DNA of 18,100 nt from Spirochaetaceae bacterium (GCA_003554375.1 PWGF01000441.1:1-18100); one strand, 5' to 3'. Positions 1 through 7,122 are shown, numbered from the stretch's first letter. A program made the numbers and translations. The notes: generated by a model from the sequence alone, not told the origin.

Positions 1-1034
1 GCGAGCGGGGTGGCGGGCAGCCGGCCCGCGTCGACCAGCACGTCCGCCGCGGCCTGCAACGGTCCCGGGCCGGCCCGTTGCACGATTGACGCCGGCTCTC
101 GCTCCCGCCATCCCTTCTTTCGAAGACCGATAGGGAGGACGTTCCAGTCAGCCTCGAATCGCCCAGTTGTCGAATTCCAGTAGTTCAGCTCCGGAGCACC
201 CCACGGGAATGCGATCAGCTCCGGAAACCCAACCCAGTAGCCGCGCTGGCCCATTCGACTCTTTCGAAACTCATACCACTCTGCGTAGTGCTCTCCGAAT
301 CGCTGAGTTGCAAGATCCTCGAGCTCCTCGCCGCTACAGCACGCCACAACCGAAGCCTCCTGTGTCTCGATTGCGCTGCAAAGCTCCCGTGGAGCGAAAA
401 GCGGACAGAAGACCACAGGGCAAGAGGCAGAAGGGCGGCCGGCCGAGCTCTGCCCCTCGCCCTGATTGTCGGGCTGCCGTGTGGCCACCGCCTGGCGCAA
501 GAACTCCTGGAATCGGACGCCGGAAAGCGCGCAGTCGTCGAGAACAACCAGCGCCTCCTCCGGCTCTTTCCACTTCCCCGAGATAATCCGCCCTCGAGGA
601 ATTCCAAGTACGTACGCAAGCATTCCGAGCACGATCAACCCGCCTCTCGGAATCGCGGTATAGGAAAAGCGACGCACGGTGTCGGCTCCGAACCGCTCGG
701 TCAACGTGCCCGCCAGCCGTACCACCGCGGCTTCAACCGAGCGATAGTCGACGTAACGCAGGTAACGAAACGCATCTTGGATATGGATAGCAAGATTCTC
801 CAGAGAAAAGCGATCGTGCTCCGAGAAAGTCCCGAATGCCGCCAGAATCGGCCGTGGCTCGATTCGTCCGACAAGATCGGCGCAACGAAGCGACTGCCAC
901 AGCTCGTTCGCCACGATGGTCTGTCCAAGACACTCCAGCGCCACCTTCGGCTGAGACTCTTGGGTTAAATAGAGTAGCTGCTCGACGGTGGCACCACTGC
1001 CGAGCAGCTGGATCACGTCAACAGTTCCGCGCAT
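1..1034 (-). CDS. Phosphoribosyltransferase-like protein linked to the lasso operon (C-terminus cut by window edge)
   Basis: The frame is open from the ATG at 1034 to the left edge, 344 codons, with a stop just upstream of the ATG. Residues 1-110 look helical and match nothing I recognise. Residues 125-150 (IPRGGLIVLGMLAYVLGI) and 162-173 (LVVLDDCALSGV) resemble a type I phosphoribosyltransferase: the latter is the PRPP-binding hydrophobic strand, two acidic residues and small-residue loop. A conserved-looking PWGAPELNYWN segment is at 277-287, and the chain continues beyond residue 344. The gene lies 96 bases after the lasso precursor with no convincing promoter or SD, so it is probably read from the same transcript. 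It could be a salvage PRTase, a PRPP-binding regulator or a peptide-tailoring enzyme; the sequence does not decide. The PRTase fold is fairly sure, the substrate unknown. Confidence 0.75.
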   Translation of the reverse strand, partial: MRGTVDVIQLLGSGATVEQLLYLTQESQPKVALECLGQTIVANELWQSLRCADLVGRIEPRPILAAFGTFSEHDRFSLENLAIHIQDAFRYLRYVDYRSVEAAVVRLAGTLTERFGADTVRRFSYTAIPRGGLIVLGMLAYVLGIPRGRIISGKWKEPEEALVVLDDCALSGVRFQEFLRQAVATRQPDNQGEGQSSAGRPSASCPVVFCPLFAPRELCSAIETQEASVVACCSGEELEDLATQRFGEHYAEWYEFRKSRMGQRGYWVGFPELIAFPWGAPELNYWNSTTGRFEADWNVLPIGLRKKGWREREPASIVQRAGPGPLQAAADVLVDAGRLPATPL

Positions 1035-1130
1035 GGAGCATCACTGAGCGCGGGCTGTGCGCCGGCATCTGGAACCGGGAAGCCGCTCAAGCAGCTCTCC
1101 GGTAGTGCCGCGCGATTTCGCCCTCTGTCC

Positions 1131-1343
1131 TTACACTCCCCCGCCAATATTTGGCGAGTCGTTAATGATGCTCCCGCCGGAACGGCCTTGAGATGCGGAC
1201 GCGGCGCCAGTGAACATGTCACCTCCGGGATTCGTCTGGCCAACCTTCGTCAACTCGGCTACGCTCCCCCACCGCTTGAGTCGAGGAGTCGAGTACCCGC
1301 GTAGCTGTGAGGTGGCCGACCGATCGGTCACGCGTTCGTTCAT
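1131..1343 (-). CDS. Lasso RiPP precursor peptide
   Basis: This is a 70-residue precursor. The ATG at 1343 is chosen because AAAGGAG lies 8 bases upstream; an in-frame ATG 12 codons earlier has no such site. Leader residues 17-32 match the lasso motif YxxPxLxxxGxxxxxT exactly (Y17, P20, L22, G26, T32), the element bound by B1. The core follows. If Thr is at -2, the core starts at V34 and D42 is residue 9; if the usual Gly begins it, the core starts at G35 and D42 is residue 8. Either gives an isopeptide ring of plausible size. The core is long (36-37 residues against the usual 15-25) and rich in Gly, Ser and Asn, ending GGGV. Position after the synthetase rather than first in the operon is unusual. 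Precursor identity is strongly supported; the cleavage site is inferred. Confidence 0.85.
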   Translation of the reverse strand: MNERVTDRSATSQLRGYSTPRLKRWGSVAELTKVGQTNPGGDMFTGAASASQGRSGGSIINDSPNIGGGV

Positions 1344-1511
1344 CGAGTATCTCCTTTCAACGGCATGCTCTTCAGACAAGAGGAACCGCTGGTCCGACGG
1401 ACGAAGTATACCGCCGAAACCGGCGTCATCGGCTATACCAATTTCGTATGATTCTGCGCACCACCGAACGTGGTTACGTGGTAGTACGGAAGATCATTCC
1501 GACAACCGCCC

Positions 1512-3671
1512 CTACGTCCAATAGCGGCGTAGCCACATCTCAAGCGACAGGGTAGACCAGATATCGAAAATCGCAGTCTCGCCGGATATGAACCGCGAGA
1601 AACGATGGCGCAGCGCCGCTTCGTTCACGAACCCTAGGTCGCAGCAGCGACTTCCCGTGAGAAACCGAAGAATTTCGGGCGCATTGCGGCGGAGCGCTCT
1701 CAGATAGAGCGGCTCCGGCGAGGTCTTCTTTGCAGCCCGGAGAGCTTGCCACGGAATCGTCCCATACATCGCGCTGCGCGCCAGTCGCTTCGGCGCGTCG
1801 ATGCGCTCTACCTGGAATTGAGGGCACGCAAGGACGAACTCGGCAATGCGACGGTCGCTCCAGGGATCCGCGAAGTCGATGCCGAACTCCGCGGCGACGC
1901 GACGGCCAAAGAGAATTCCGCGTTGGACAAGTGGTGAGAACACGCTTACGTGCCTTTGCCTTCCGGCAACCGTACGCCACCGATCCGCATCTACCGCAAC
2001 GGGATGTCGCTCCGGAAGCTCGGCACGTTCCAGGAAATCGCGGCGAATGTGGGATTCTACCAACTCAGAAGGCGTGCGCAGGAGGACGTTGCCGGCAATG
2101 AAGTCGCCTTGTTCGTGTAGCTTGAGAAGTCGGGCTATGCCGGCCAGACGCGCTTGGAGCTGATGCGACGACAGAAGGTGCGGCGGGATAAGCCCAGTCA
2201 GAGTCTCGTTGACTAGCGGGAACAGCAGGAAGTGAGCAACCGTAGCGATTCGCGCAGCTCCGTACGCCCGGGATAGCCCCCGAAGCTCTCTGAAAAGCTG
2301 CCTGCAGTAGCCGGCCCGCATGAGGCCCGGAGCGTCGTGCACCCACCCCCCACATACCATGTCACCCCGGTTCCCATAGAAGATCGTCGATATGCCGTCC
2401 GCCGCAGCCAGAGCCAGAGAACGATACAAGAACGGTTGGAACATAATGGAAAAGGGCTCGTCCCGGTATGGCGCGTGCAAGCGCAGCCCCTCAGGCGGAG
2501 ACCCGGACGAGCTCACGTCCAGACGACCAACACCCTGGATGTCGCGTCCCCCGACGTCGCCCGTCGTGTGCAACCGACCGGTATTCCAGTCGTTCGTCCA
2601 ATCACTGAAAGGAGCCGTCTCTTCCGCCGATACTTCGCGAACCGGGATACCGTAGTACTCGGCGGCGCGGTAGACGTTTTCACGCTCGTCGCACTGCGGC
2701 AGCTCGGTGAATGCCCATGTATAAGCGCGCACCGTTGTGTCGGCGCCGGCTTCTTCTCGAAGTCGAGCGGCGACGCAGGCGGCAGTCAACGAGTCCATTC
2801 CGCCGCTGAGGCTTACCCCGACTCGAGAGCGAGCCCGAAGCCTGCAGCGCATCGACTCAAACAGGAGCTCGCGCAGGTGCTCAGCATAATCGCTGTGGCG
2901 GCGATATATGAGTCGCCCGCGCGGGGAGGGCGTCCAATAGCGGCGAGTCCGAATCCGAGGGGCGCCGTCCGGTGAGAATTCCGCCACGACCTCCTGTCCC
3001 GGGAGAACTTCCTCAATACCCGAGTAGAATACGCAGCCGCTTGGGACCTGCATACCCGCGAGATACCAGGCCACCGCCGTTTCGTTCAGGCGACACGACA
3101 CGCCGTCAACGGCAAGTATCTGGCTCGGCAAACTCGCGAACAGCACCCGGCGCGGTTCAACTCGATAGTAGAGCGGTCGCATACCCATTGCGTCCCGGGC
3201 CAGACGCAAGCGCCGATGCCGCCCATTCCAGTACGCATATGCGAAGTCGCCCAGAAGCTGCTCCGCAGCCGTCTCCTCGCTCTCCCGCAACAGAGAGAAG
3301 ATGAGGGAAGCGTCTGCCGTCTCAATACACTCCGAGCATGGTACCGCGACAGCAGCCGCACTTGGACCTCTCTGACGAGAAGCATGCCCAACCGCCCGCC
3401 GCCCATTCAGAGCCGCGGCTATCACATCGGGGTTATCCAACCGAGCATCGCAAGCGAATGCCGCGTCTCCGTCGCCTGCCGTAAGGAGTGGTCCGGATTG
3501 TGTTCCGCTACCCTTGGTTTGAAGGGACCTACACGCCAATGCGACTCCGTGCCGGCAATACTCCCAAGCGGTTCCGGACGTTCCCGAGCTTGATGCACGC
3601 AGCATCCGTCGAAACCGAATCGGGGCCATCGCGTCGCCCGACACTTGAACAACGCCGCAGATCACGCTCAC
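1512..3671 (-). CDS. Lasso peptide lactam synthetase, asparagine synthase (glutamine-hydrolysing)-like (C protein)
   Basis: In lasso systems this enzyme adenylates the core Asp/Glu side chain and closes the macrolactam with the new N-terminal amine. The 719-residue chain has an N-terminal glutaminase-like domain (about 1-200, signature GDFAYAYW...RDAMGMRPLYY at 141-169) and a C-terminal synthetase domain with the ATP-pyrophosphatase P-loop SGGMDS at 289-294 and YGNRGDMVCGG further on. The nucleophilic Cys expected at position 2 of true glutamine-dependent enzymes is displaced to residue 5 (MSVICGVV), so glutaminase activity is doubtful, as in other lasso C proteins. The GTG start at 3671 overlaps the B2 stop in GTGA, implying translational coupling. 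Biosynthetic asparagine synthetase is the alternative, but B1, B2 and the precursor argue against it. Confidence 0.88.
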   Translation of the reverse strand: MSVICGVVQVSGDAMAPIRFRRMLRASSSGTSGTAWEYCRHGVALACRSLQTKGSGTQSGPLLTAGDGDAAFACDARLDNPDVIAAALNGRRAVGHASRQRGPSAAAVAVPCSECIETADASLIFSLLRESEETAAEQLLGDFAYAYWNGRHRRLRLARDAMGMRPLYYRVEPRRVLFASLPSQILAVDGVSCRLNETAVAWYLAGMQVPSGCVFYSGIEEVLPGQEVVAEFSPDGAPRIRTRRYWTPSPRGRLIYRRHSDYAEHLRELLFESMRCRLRARSRVGVSLSGGMDSLTAACVAARLREEAGADTTVRAYTWAFTELPQCDERENVYRAAEYYGIPVREVSAEETAPFSDWTNDWNTGRLHTTGDVGGRDIQGVGRLDVSSSGSPPEGLRLHAPYRDEPFSIMFQPFLYRSLALAAADGISTIFYGNRGDMVCGGWVHDAPGLMRAGYCRQLFRELRGLSRAYGAARIATVAHFLLFPLVNETLTGLIPPHLLSSHQLQARLAGIARLLKLHEQGDFIAGNVLLRTPSELVESHIRRDFLERAELPERHPVAVDADRWRTVAGRQRHVSVFSPLVQRGILFGRRVAAEFGIDFADPWSDRRIAEFVLACPQFQVERIDAPKRLARSAMYGTIPWQALRAAKKTSPEPLYLRALRRNAPEILRFLTGSRCCDLGFVNEAALRHRFSRFISGETAIFDIWSTLSLEMWLRRYWT

Positions 3672-4318
3672 GAAGCGCGCTCGCGTCCCCGTTTCGTGGA
3701 CGCCTCCGGAGAATCGAGCTCAAAGAGAATCGGGCTATAAGAGTTGAGGTTCGGGAGCGCTCCAATCGCAACACTGCCGCCTATCTCAACCCAAGAGTGA
3801 GCGACGAAGCCGGCTTCCCCCCCGGTTCTGACTCCGATTACCAGAACAGCCTGGTAGCCAAAGAAGGTATACAGACAGATGCCGGCCAGGGCCTGGGCCA
3901 AACAGCGCGCTCCCGGTACCACGATCCCCGCTCGGCGAACAGCCTGGGCGATCGTCTCAGCCGTGAGGGGTCGGAATGACAAATGCCTCCATATCCGCGC
4001 ACCCACCGTGTCAAGCCCGCAATCTGTAGGATGAGCACTCCCCGGACGTTCTCCAAGACAGGCCGATCCTCGCTTCCATTCAGTCCCACACCTGTCCGCT
4101 CTTCGCCCGTTAACCGTTCCGCCGGAGCTTGTCACCCTGCGGCGTATTCCGCCGGCGGGGATCGTCGCGTTTCGGACGATTGCGCCTTGCCACCAGGAGA
4201 AAGGCAGGTAACACACTGCCAGGCGAGCACAGGTGAGCGCCACCACCGCGACTATGCCGAGCAGCAGCTCATCCGCGTGAAGGTGTAGTAGTCTCTCCGA
4301 CCTATGGAGTATTCCCAT
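3668..4318 (-). CDS. Lasso peptide leader protease, transglutaminase-like B2 protein
   Basis: The predicted role is cleavage of the leader from the precursor before cyclisation. With the ATG at 4318 (GAGGTGG just upstream) the protein has 216 residues; a TTG at 4333 is possible. A hydrophobic N-terminal segment near residues 16-45, common in this family, precedes the catalytic domain: Cys139 in GARCLAQALAG and His174 in FVAHSWVE fit the Cys-His of the transglutaminase-core family. The third residue is unclear, because the position after HSWVE that is often Asp reads IGG. Family members are usually about 140-150 residues; the surplus is a Gly/Arg-rich stretch at about 50-105 that may be a linker or a local frameshift pair. 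The start overlaps the B1 stop by 17 bases and the end overlaps C. Confidence 0.8.
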   Translation of the reverse strand: MGILHRSERLLHLHADELLLGIVAVVALTCARLAVCYLPFSWWQGAIVRNATIPAGGIRRRVTSSGGTVNGRRADRCGTEWKRGSACLGERPGSAHPTDCGLDTVGARIWRHLSFRPLTAETIAQAVRRAGIVVPGARCLAQALAGICLYTFFGYQAVLVIGVRTGGEAGFVAHSWVEIGGSVAIGALPNLNSYSPILFELDSPEASTKRGRERAS

Positions 4319-4592
4319 TATCCACCTCGACAAGCCCCTCCTTCAAGAGCTCGTTGAGGAACCGTAGGAGGTCGCTACGACAGCGGGCAGCGCTCACGTC
4401 ATAGCGCTCCTCCAAGGCCGTTACCATATCTGCGACAGCCCGCGGCTGCTCCAGCATCTCCCACACCGAGCGCCCGACCCCTTCCACCCCGAAATAGACT
4501 CCGGTCGCTGCGTCAAGGATGACCGTTTCCGAATCTAAATCGACCGACGGATTGCTGCCTCGTCGCCGAACCGTCGAGTAAGCGTCAATCAT
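4302..4592 (-). CDS. PqqD-family RiPP recognition protein, lasso B1
   Basis: This 96-residue protein has the PqqD/RRE winged-helix signature: SETVILDAATGVYFGVEGVG (about 21-40), VWEMLEQPRAVADMVTALEERYDV, and a C-terminal helix FLNELLKEGLVEV. In lasso systems B1 binds the YxxP leader motif and delivers the precursor to the B2 protease. It is the first gene of the operon, and its stop lies inside the start of B2. No SD precedes the ATG; a strong -10 box (TATTAT) ends only 10 bases before it, suggesting a leaderless or nearly leaderless message. Length is normal for stand-alone B1 proteins. Membership of PqqD is confident from motifs, and the specific role follows from the neighbours. Confidence 0.88.
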   Translation of the reverse strand: MIDAYSTVRRRGSNPSVDLDSETVILDAATGVYFGVEGVGRSVWEMLEQPRAVADMVTALEERYDVSAARCRSDLLRFLNELLKEGLVEVDNGNTP

Positions 4593-4602
4593 AATAGGGA
4601 GA

Positions 4603-4631
4603 ATAATAGCTCAAAGACAGAGGTATCGCAA
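4603..4631 (-). promoter_or_regulatory. Promoter of the lasso operon
   Basis: On the minus strand, TTGCGA (4631-4626), a 17-base spacer and TATTAT (4608-4603) form the best sigma70-type promoter in the lasso region. The predicted start falls about 3-4 bases before the B1 ATG, so there is almost no 5' leader. Confidence 0.65.
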
Positions 4632-4712
4632 ACTATTTTCATTTGTCTGTACCGACACAGCGATTCTTCTGGCTCTTTTGCGTAACCGTTCTTCCACGGT
4701 GGCGAAACAAGC

Positions 4713-4742
4713 CGCGCTGCCCGAGTGGGGTCGGGCAGCGCG
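4713..4742 (-). terminator. Terminator hairpin after the small exported protein gene
   Basis: A perfect 12-bp inverted repeat (arms 4713-4724 and 4731-4742) with a 6-base loop begins 25 bases beyond the stop of the minus-strand gene at 4768-5229. The stem is GC-rich; the following T-run is weak (TTGTTT). It separates that gene from the lasso operon promoter downstream. Confidence 0.7.
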
Positions 4743-4767
4743 GGCATCGCTCAGAGCCGGAAGGCGC

Positions 4768-5229
4768 TCAGAACCAGAAACGGATACCAAGCGCCGGGTG
4801 AGTCGCGAACCCGATGTCCACCTCCGCATTGCGAATGACGCGGAGCACCGGCGGCACTTCAAGAAACACCTCGAGCCAATCCGTAAGCCACGCGTCGATG
4901 CCGAGCGCCAGCCGCGCTCCTGCGTTAATCGACTGCGGAAGTGCAACATACAAGCCCGGTCCTACATAGAAGCTCAAAGCTTCGACCAGGGGCTCACGGA
5001 CCATGATCCAGTCAGCTGTCACACCGGCCTGAAGCGGATCCAAGTGAAGATCGATGCCGAGGGTTGCCGGAAGTTCAGTGGACTGTATGCTCACCCCTAC
5101 GCTCTGCCCAAATCCGCCGCCACCTACGTTACCGCGGAACAGCGGTCCGATACCCCATTGCTGGGAGACGGCCGGCGCTGCCGCCACTGCAATCAGTAGG
5201 GCACTGGCGATGAAAACACGACGAAGCAT
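4768..5229 (-). CDS. Small exported protein, probable outer-membrane beta-barrel
   Basis: I recognise no named family. The ATG at 5229 is chosen because AAGGAGGAAGGT directly precedes it, giving 153 residues; an upstream in-frame start would add 37 residues before the signal peptide. Residues 1-21 (MLRRVFIASALLIAVAAAPA) are a Sec signal peptide, with cleavage likely after AVS. The mature part alternates short hydrophobic strands and turns (SFYVGPGLYVALP, ARLALGIDAWL, VDIGFATHPALGIRF) and ends in WF, the aromatic C-terminal residue typical of proteins inserted by BAM. It stands alone, with its own promoter (5322-5350) and terminator (4713-4742). An eight-stranded barrel is plausible for the size; a periplasmic protein is the alternative. 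Confidence 0.75.
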   Translation of the reverse strand: MLRRVFIASALLIAVAAAPAVSQQWGIGPLFRGNVGGGGFGQSVGVSIQSTELPATLGIDLHLDPLQAGVTADWIMVREPLVEALSFYVGPGLYVALPQSINAGARLALGIDAWLTDWLEVFLEVPPVLRVIRNAEVDIGFATHPALGIRFWF

Positions 5230-5292
5230 ACCTTCCTCCTTCTCGCGACCAAGCTGGCTCGTGAGCAGTTGGTCCCGACTCCGAAATATAAT

Positions 5293-5318
5293 GCGGCCAA
5301 GACGGCCGCCTTTGGCGG
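5293..5318. promoter_or_regulatory. Nested inverted repeats at the transcription start of the exported-protein gene
   Basis: Two perfect inverted repeats interlock: GCGGCC/GGCCGC (5293-5298 and 5304-5309, 5-base gap) and CCGCC/GGCGG (5306-5310 and 5314-5318, 3-base gap). They share bases, so only one hairpin can form at a time. They lie at the predicted transcript start, either as an operator or as alternative 5'-leader hairpins. Confidence 0.4.
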
Positions 5319-5321
5319 ACC

Positions 5322-5350
5322 AGTATCGGATACATTCCAAGCACGGTCAA
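5322..5350 (-). promoter_or_regulatory. Promoter of the small exported protein gene
   Basis: On the minus strand TTGACC (5350-5345), a 17-base spacer and GATACT (5327-5322) match sigma70 at 5/6 and 4/6 positions. The transcript would start near 5315, giving a leader of about 85 bases that carries the inverted repeats at 5293-5318 and a strong SD. Confidence 0.5.
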
Positions 5351-5757
5351 GCAAGCGTTTCGTAGCGCTCCCCTGGCCTCGGGGCGCCGGCACAAGGGCA
5401 CGGACTTGCTTCGGCTGAGGGTTCGGTCCATCGCCGCTCCGCTACGGCTTCCGCGGCACACAGAGCCATTCGTATGCTGCCGACGGCGGACGCTCCATAC
5501 TTGACTTTGAATGTCAGTATTTCTACTTTTACGTTATTCTTGCCGGGAGCATACGGGAACACCTGTCGCAACGAGAGCACAAGAATCGGAGCGTGCCGTC
5601 ACCGAGCTCCACTGTCAAGACCGGCTGACAGGAAGCTGTTCGAGCGGCCCGGAGGAGAAATCCATCGCTCCCGATGGTCTTGAAGGTGAGACTGCAGCGC
5701 TTACCGAATGTGCACGGCGAGGTGTTCCGCAGCGCGGCTAAAGGAGTGGTGCCGACG
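5351..5757. other. Divergent intergenic region with no supported gene
   Basis: This stretch separates the exported-protein gene (minus) from the sugar dehydrogenase (plus). I see the start of the minus-strand promoter at its left edge and a plus-strand promoter at 5501-5529. The short frames here have no SD or recognisable sequence. The predicted plus-strand leader is over 200 bases long and unexplained. Confidence 0.5.
5501..5529 (+). promoter_or_regulatory. Promoter candidate for the sugar dehydrogenase gene
   Basis: TTGACT (5501-5506), a 17-base spacer and TACTTT (5524-5529) match the TTG-17-TANNNT pattern seen elsewhere here. The start near 5536 leaves a leader of about 220 bases before the preferred GTG start. 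Confidence 0.45.
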
Positions 5758-6966
5758 GTGTTGTGTTACAGCAAACGCTCGAGTTTTACGCTCTTCCTTA
5801 CAGTACTCGTCTTCCTATCGCTCGGTTGCCGCAGTCCCGCGGCAGACGACGTCGAAGACGAGAACGGTCCCTATCAAATCGAGCGAGTTGTCGAGAACCT
5901 GACCCATCCGTGGGGCCTCGATTTCCTGCCGAACGACGAGTCGACCGGCCACGCCGGTTTCGCCCTTCTTACCGAGCGGCCCGGGAACCTTCACGTCGTG
6001 GACCTCGAGCGCGGAGAGCTCTCGCAGATCAATTCCGGCGTTCCGGAAGTGGTCGACGCGGGGCAGGGCGGACTCCTGGACGTAGCAGTTCATCCGGAAT
6101 ACGCACCCGGCCAGGAGTGGATCTACCTCACGTACGCCGGTGCCGACGAAGGTGGAAACGGCTTCGCCACCCACGTGGCGCGTGCTCGTCTCAACCGGGA
6201 AAGCGAAGTTCTCGAGGACTTTGAAGTACTCCTCGTCGCTGAACCCTTTGCCCGAGCGACCAACCATTTCGGCTCCCGACTCGTATTCGACTCTCAGTCT
6301 CGCCTCTACATCACTACCGGCGACCGCCAAGAGCGCTACAGTGCGCAGGATCTTGCCAGCCTGTGGGGTAAGACACTCCGCATCAACGACGACGGGAGCA
6401 TACCCGAGGACAACCCCTTCATCGGTGACGATGAGGCCCATGACGCCATCTATACCTACGGGCACCGTAACGCTCAGGGTATGACCGTCCATCCCGAAAC
6501 CGGTGCCATTTGGCAGAACGAGCACGGCCAGCGAGATGGCGACGAGATCAACATCGTCGATGAACCCGGGGGAAACTACGGCTGGCCAATCGCAACCTAC
6601 AGCCGCGAATACACGACCGGCGCAGACATCGGCGACCTTCCTCCCGAACGCGAAGACACGGTGGATCCGGTATACTACTGGGACGGCACAAGATACGACG
6701 ACGGACAGGAAGGCTTCCCGCCCTCCGGCATGGCGTTCTACTATGGCGACGCGTTTCCCGAGTGGGAAGGGAACCTTCTCATGGGGAACCTTGCTCACGA
6801 GTATCTCGGTCGCTTCGAGGTGGAAGGACGTGACGTTTTGGCCGAGCATCGGATGCTGACCGGTGCGGGGCGAGTCCGAGACGTACGCGTACACCCGGAC
6901 ACCGGATACGTATACGTGCTCATTGATTCTCCTGACGCTCCACTGCTCCGGTTGCGGCCACAGTAG
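5758..6966 (+). CDS. PQQ-dependent aldose sugar dehydrogenase, lipoprotein
   Basis: Members of this soluble glucose/aldose dehydrogenase family (YliI-like) oxidise sugars at C1 using PQQ in a six-bladed propeller. Family signatures from the GTG start: THPWGLDFLP near 49-58, GQGGLLDVAVHPEY at 102-115, NHFGSRLVFD at 169-178, TTGDRQ, YGHRNAQGM at 234-242, EHGQRDGDEINIV near 255-267 and GGNYGWP at 271-277. The first 24 residues form a lipoprotein signal (KR, hydrophobic stretch, lipobox LSLGC, Cys24), so the enzyme is probably membrane-anchored in the periplasm. An ATG at 5674 is in frame but would put 51 residues before the lipobox Cys; GTG 5758 with AAAGGAG 11 bases upstream fits better. No PQQ synthesis genes are visible, so PQQ may be made elsewhere or taken up. 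Confidence 0.88.
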   Translation: MLCYSKRSSFTLFLTVLVFLSLGCRSPAADDVEDENGPYQIERVVENLTHPWGLDFLPNDESTGHAGFALLTERPGNLHVVDLERGELSQINSGVPEVVDAGQGGLLDVAVHPEYAPGQEWIYLTYAGADEGGNGFATHVARARLNRESEVLEDFEVLLVAEPFARATNHFGSRLVFDSQSRLYITTGDRQERYSAQDLASLWGKTLRINDDGSIPEDNPFIGDDEAHDAIYTYGHRNAQGMTVHPETGAIWQNEHGQRDGDEINIVDEPGGNYGWPIATYSREYTTGADIGDLPPEREDTVDPVYYWDGTRYDDGQEGFPPSGMAFYYGDAFPEWEGNLLMGNLAHEYLGRFEVEGRDVLAEHRMLTGAGRVRDVRVHPDTGYVYVLIDSPDAPLLRLRPQ

Positions 6967-6991
6967 GCGCGGCATCATCCGTGCCGCGTGC

Positions 6992-7099
6992 CGCGGCTTG
7001 CCGGCGTCCCGCAGCTTCGCAGACGTACCGTGCCTTGTCGCCGTACCGTAGCTTCGCGGGCGTACTGTGGCTTGCCGGCGTGGCTTGCTTCGGCGCTCC
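6992..7099. repeat. Degenerate 18-19 bp tandem repeat, five copies plus a partial
   Basis: Five head-to-tail copies start at 6992, 7010, 7029, 7047 and 7066, with lengths alternating 18 and 19 bases, followed by a decayed copy to 7099. The consensus is roughly CGTAGCTTCGCGGGCGTAC. Copies 2 and 4 are closest to each other, as are 1 and 5. The repeat lies between two plus-strand genes and is not in a convincing reading frame. Confidence 0.7.
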
Positions 7100-7122
7100 A
7101 GCCCGCTATTCACGCCCGCCGC

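Larger units (their letters stand above)
1..4631 (-). other. Lasso-peptide biosynthetic gene cluster (B1-B2-C-A-PRTase), left end cut
   Basis: Five genes on the minus strand form one transcription unit. B1, B2 and C overlap (17-base overlap, then a GTGA stop/start overlap). The precursor follows 168 bases after C, and a PRTase-like gene follows 96 bases after the precursor. The leader-recognition protein, protease, lactam synthetase and a leader-motif precursor together are the defining lasso set. The only convincing promoter is in front of B1. No ABC exporter, isopeptidase, kinase, sulfotransferase or methyltransferase is visible, but the operon continues past the left edge. Lasso assignment is established family knowledge applied to visible motifs; single-operon transcription is inferred. 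Confidence 0.85.

Noticed and set aside
288..968. Plus-strand 226-codon open frame
   Set aside because: It lies opposite the PRTase-like gene, whose minus-strand frame is continuous for 344 codons with recognisable motifs; the plus frame has composition typical of an antisense shadow.
1344..1511. Second promoter or second lasso precursor between C and A
   Set aside because: TATACT is present but has no matching -35 at 16-18 bases, and no frame here carries a leader motif.
4768..5340. Longer N-terminus (start at 5340) for the exported protein
   Set aside because: It would bury the signal peptide behind 37 residues, cross the predicted promoter, and ignore the strong SD at the ATG 5229.
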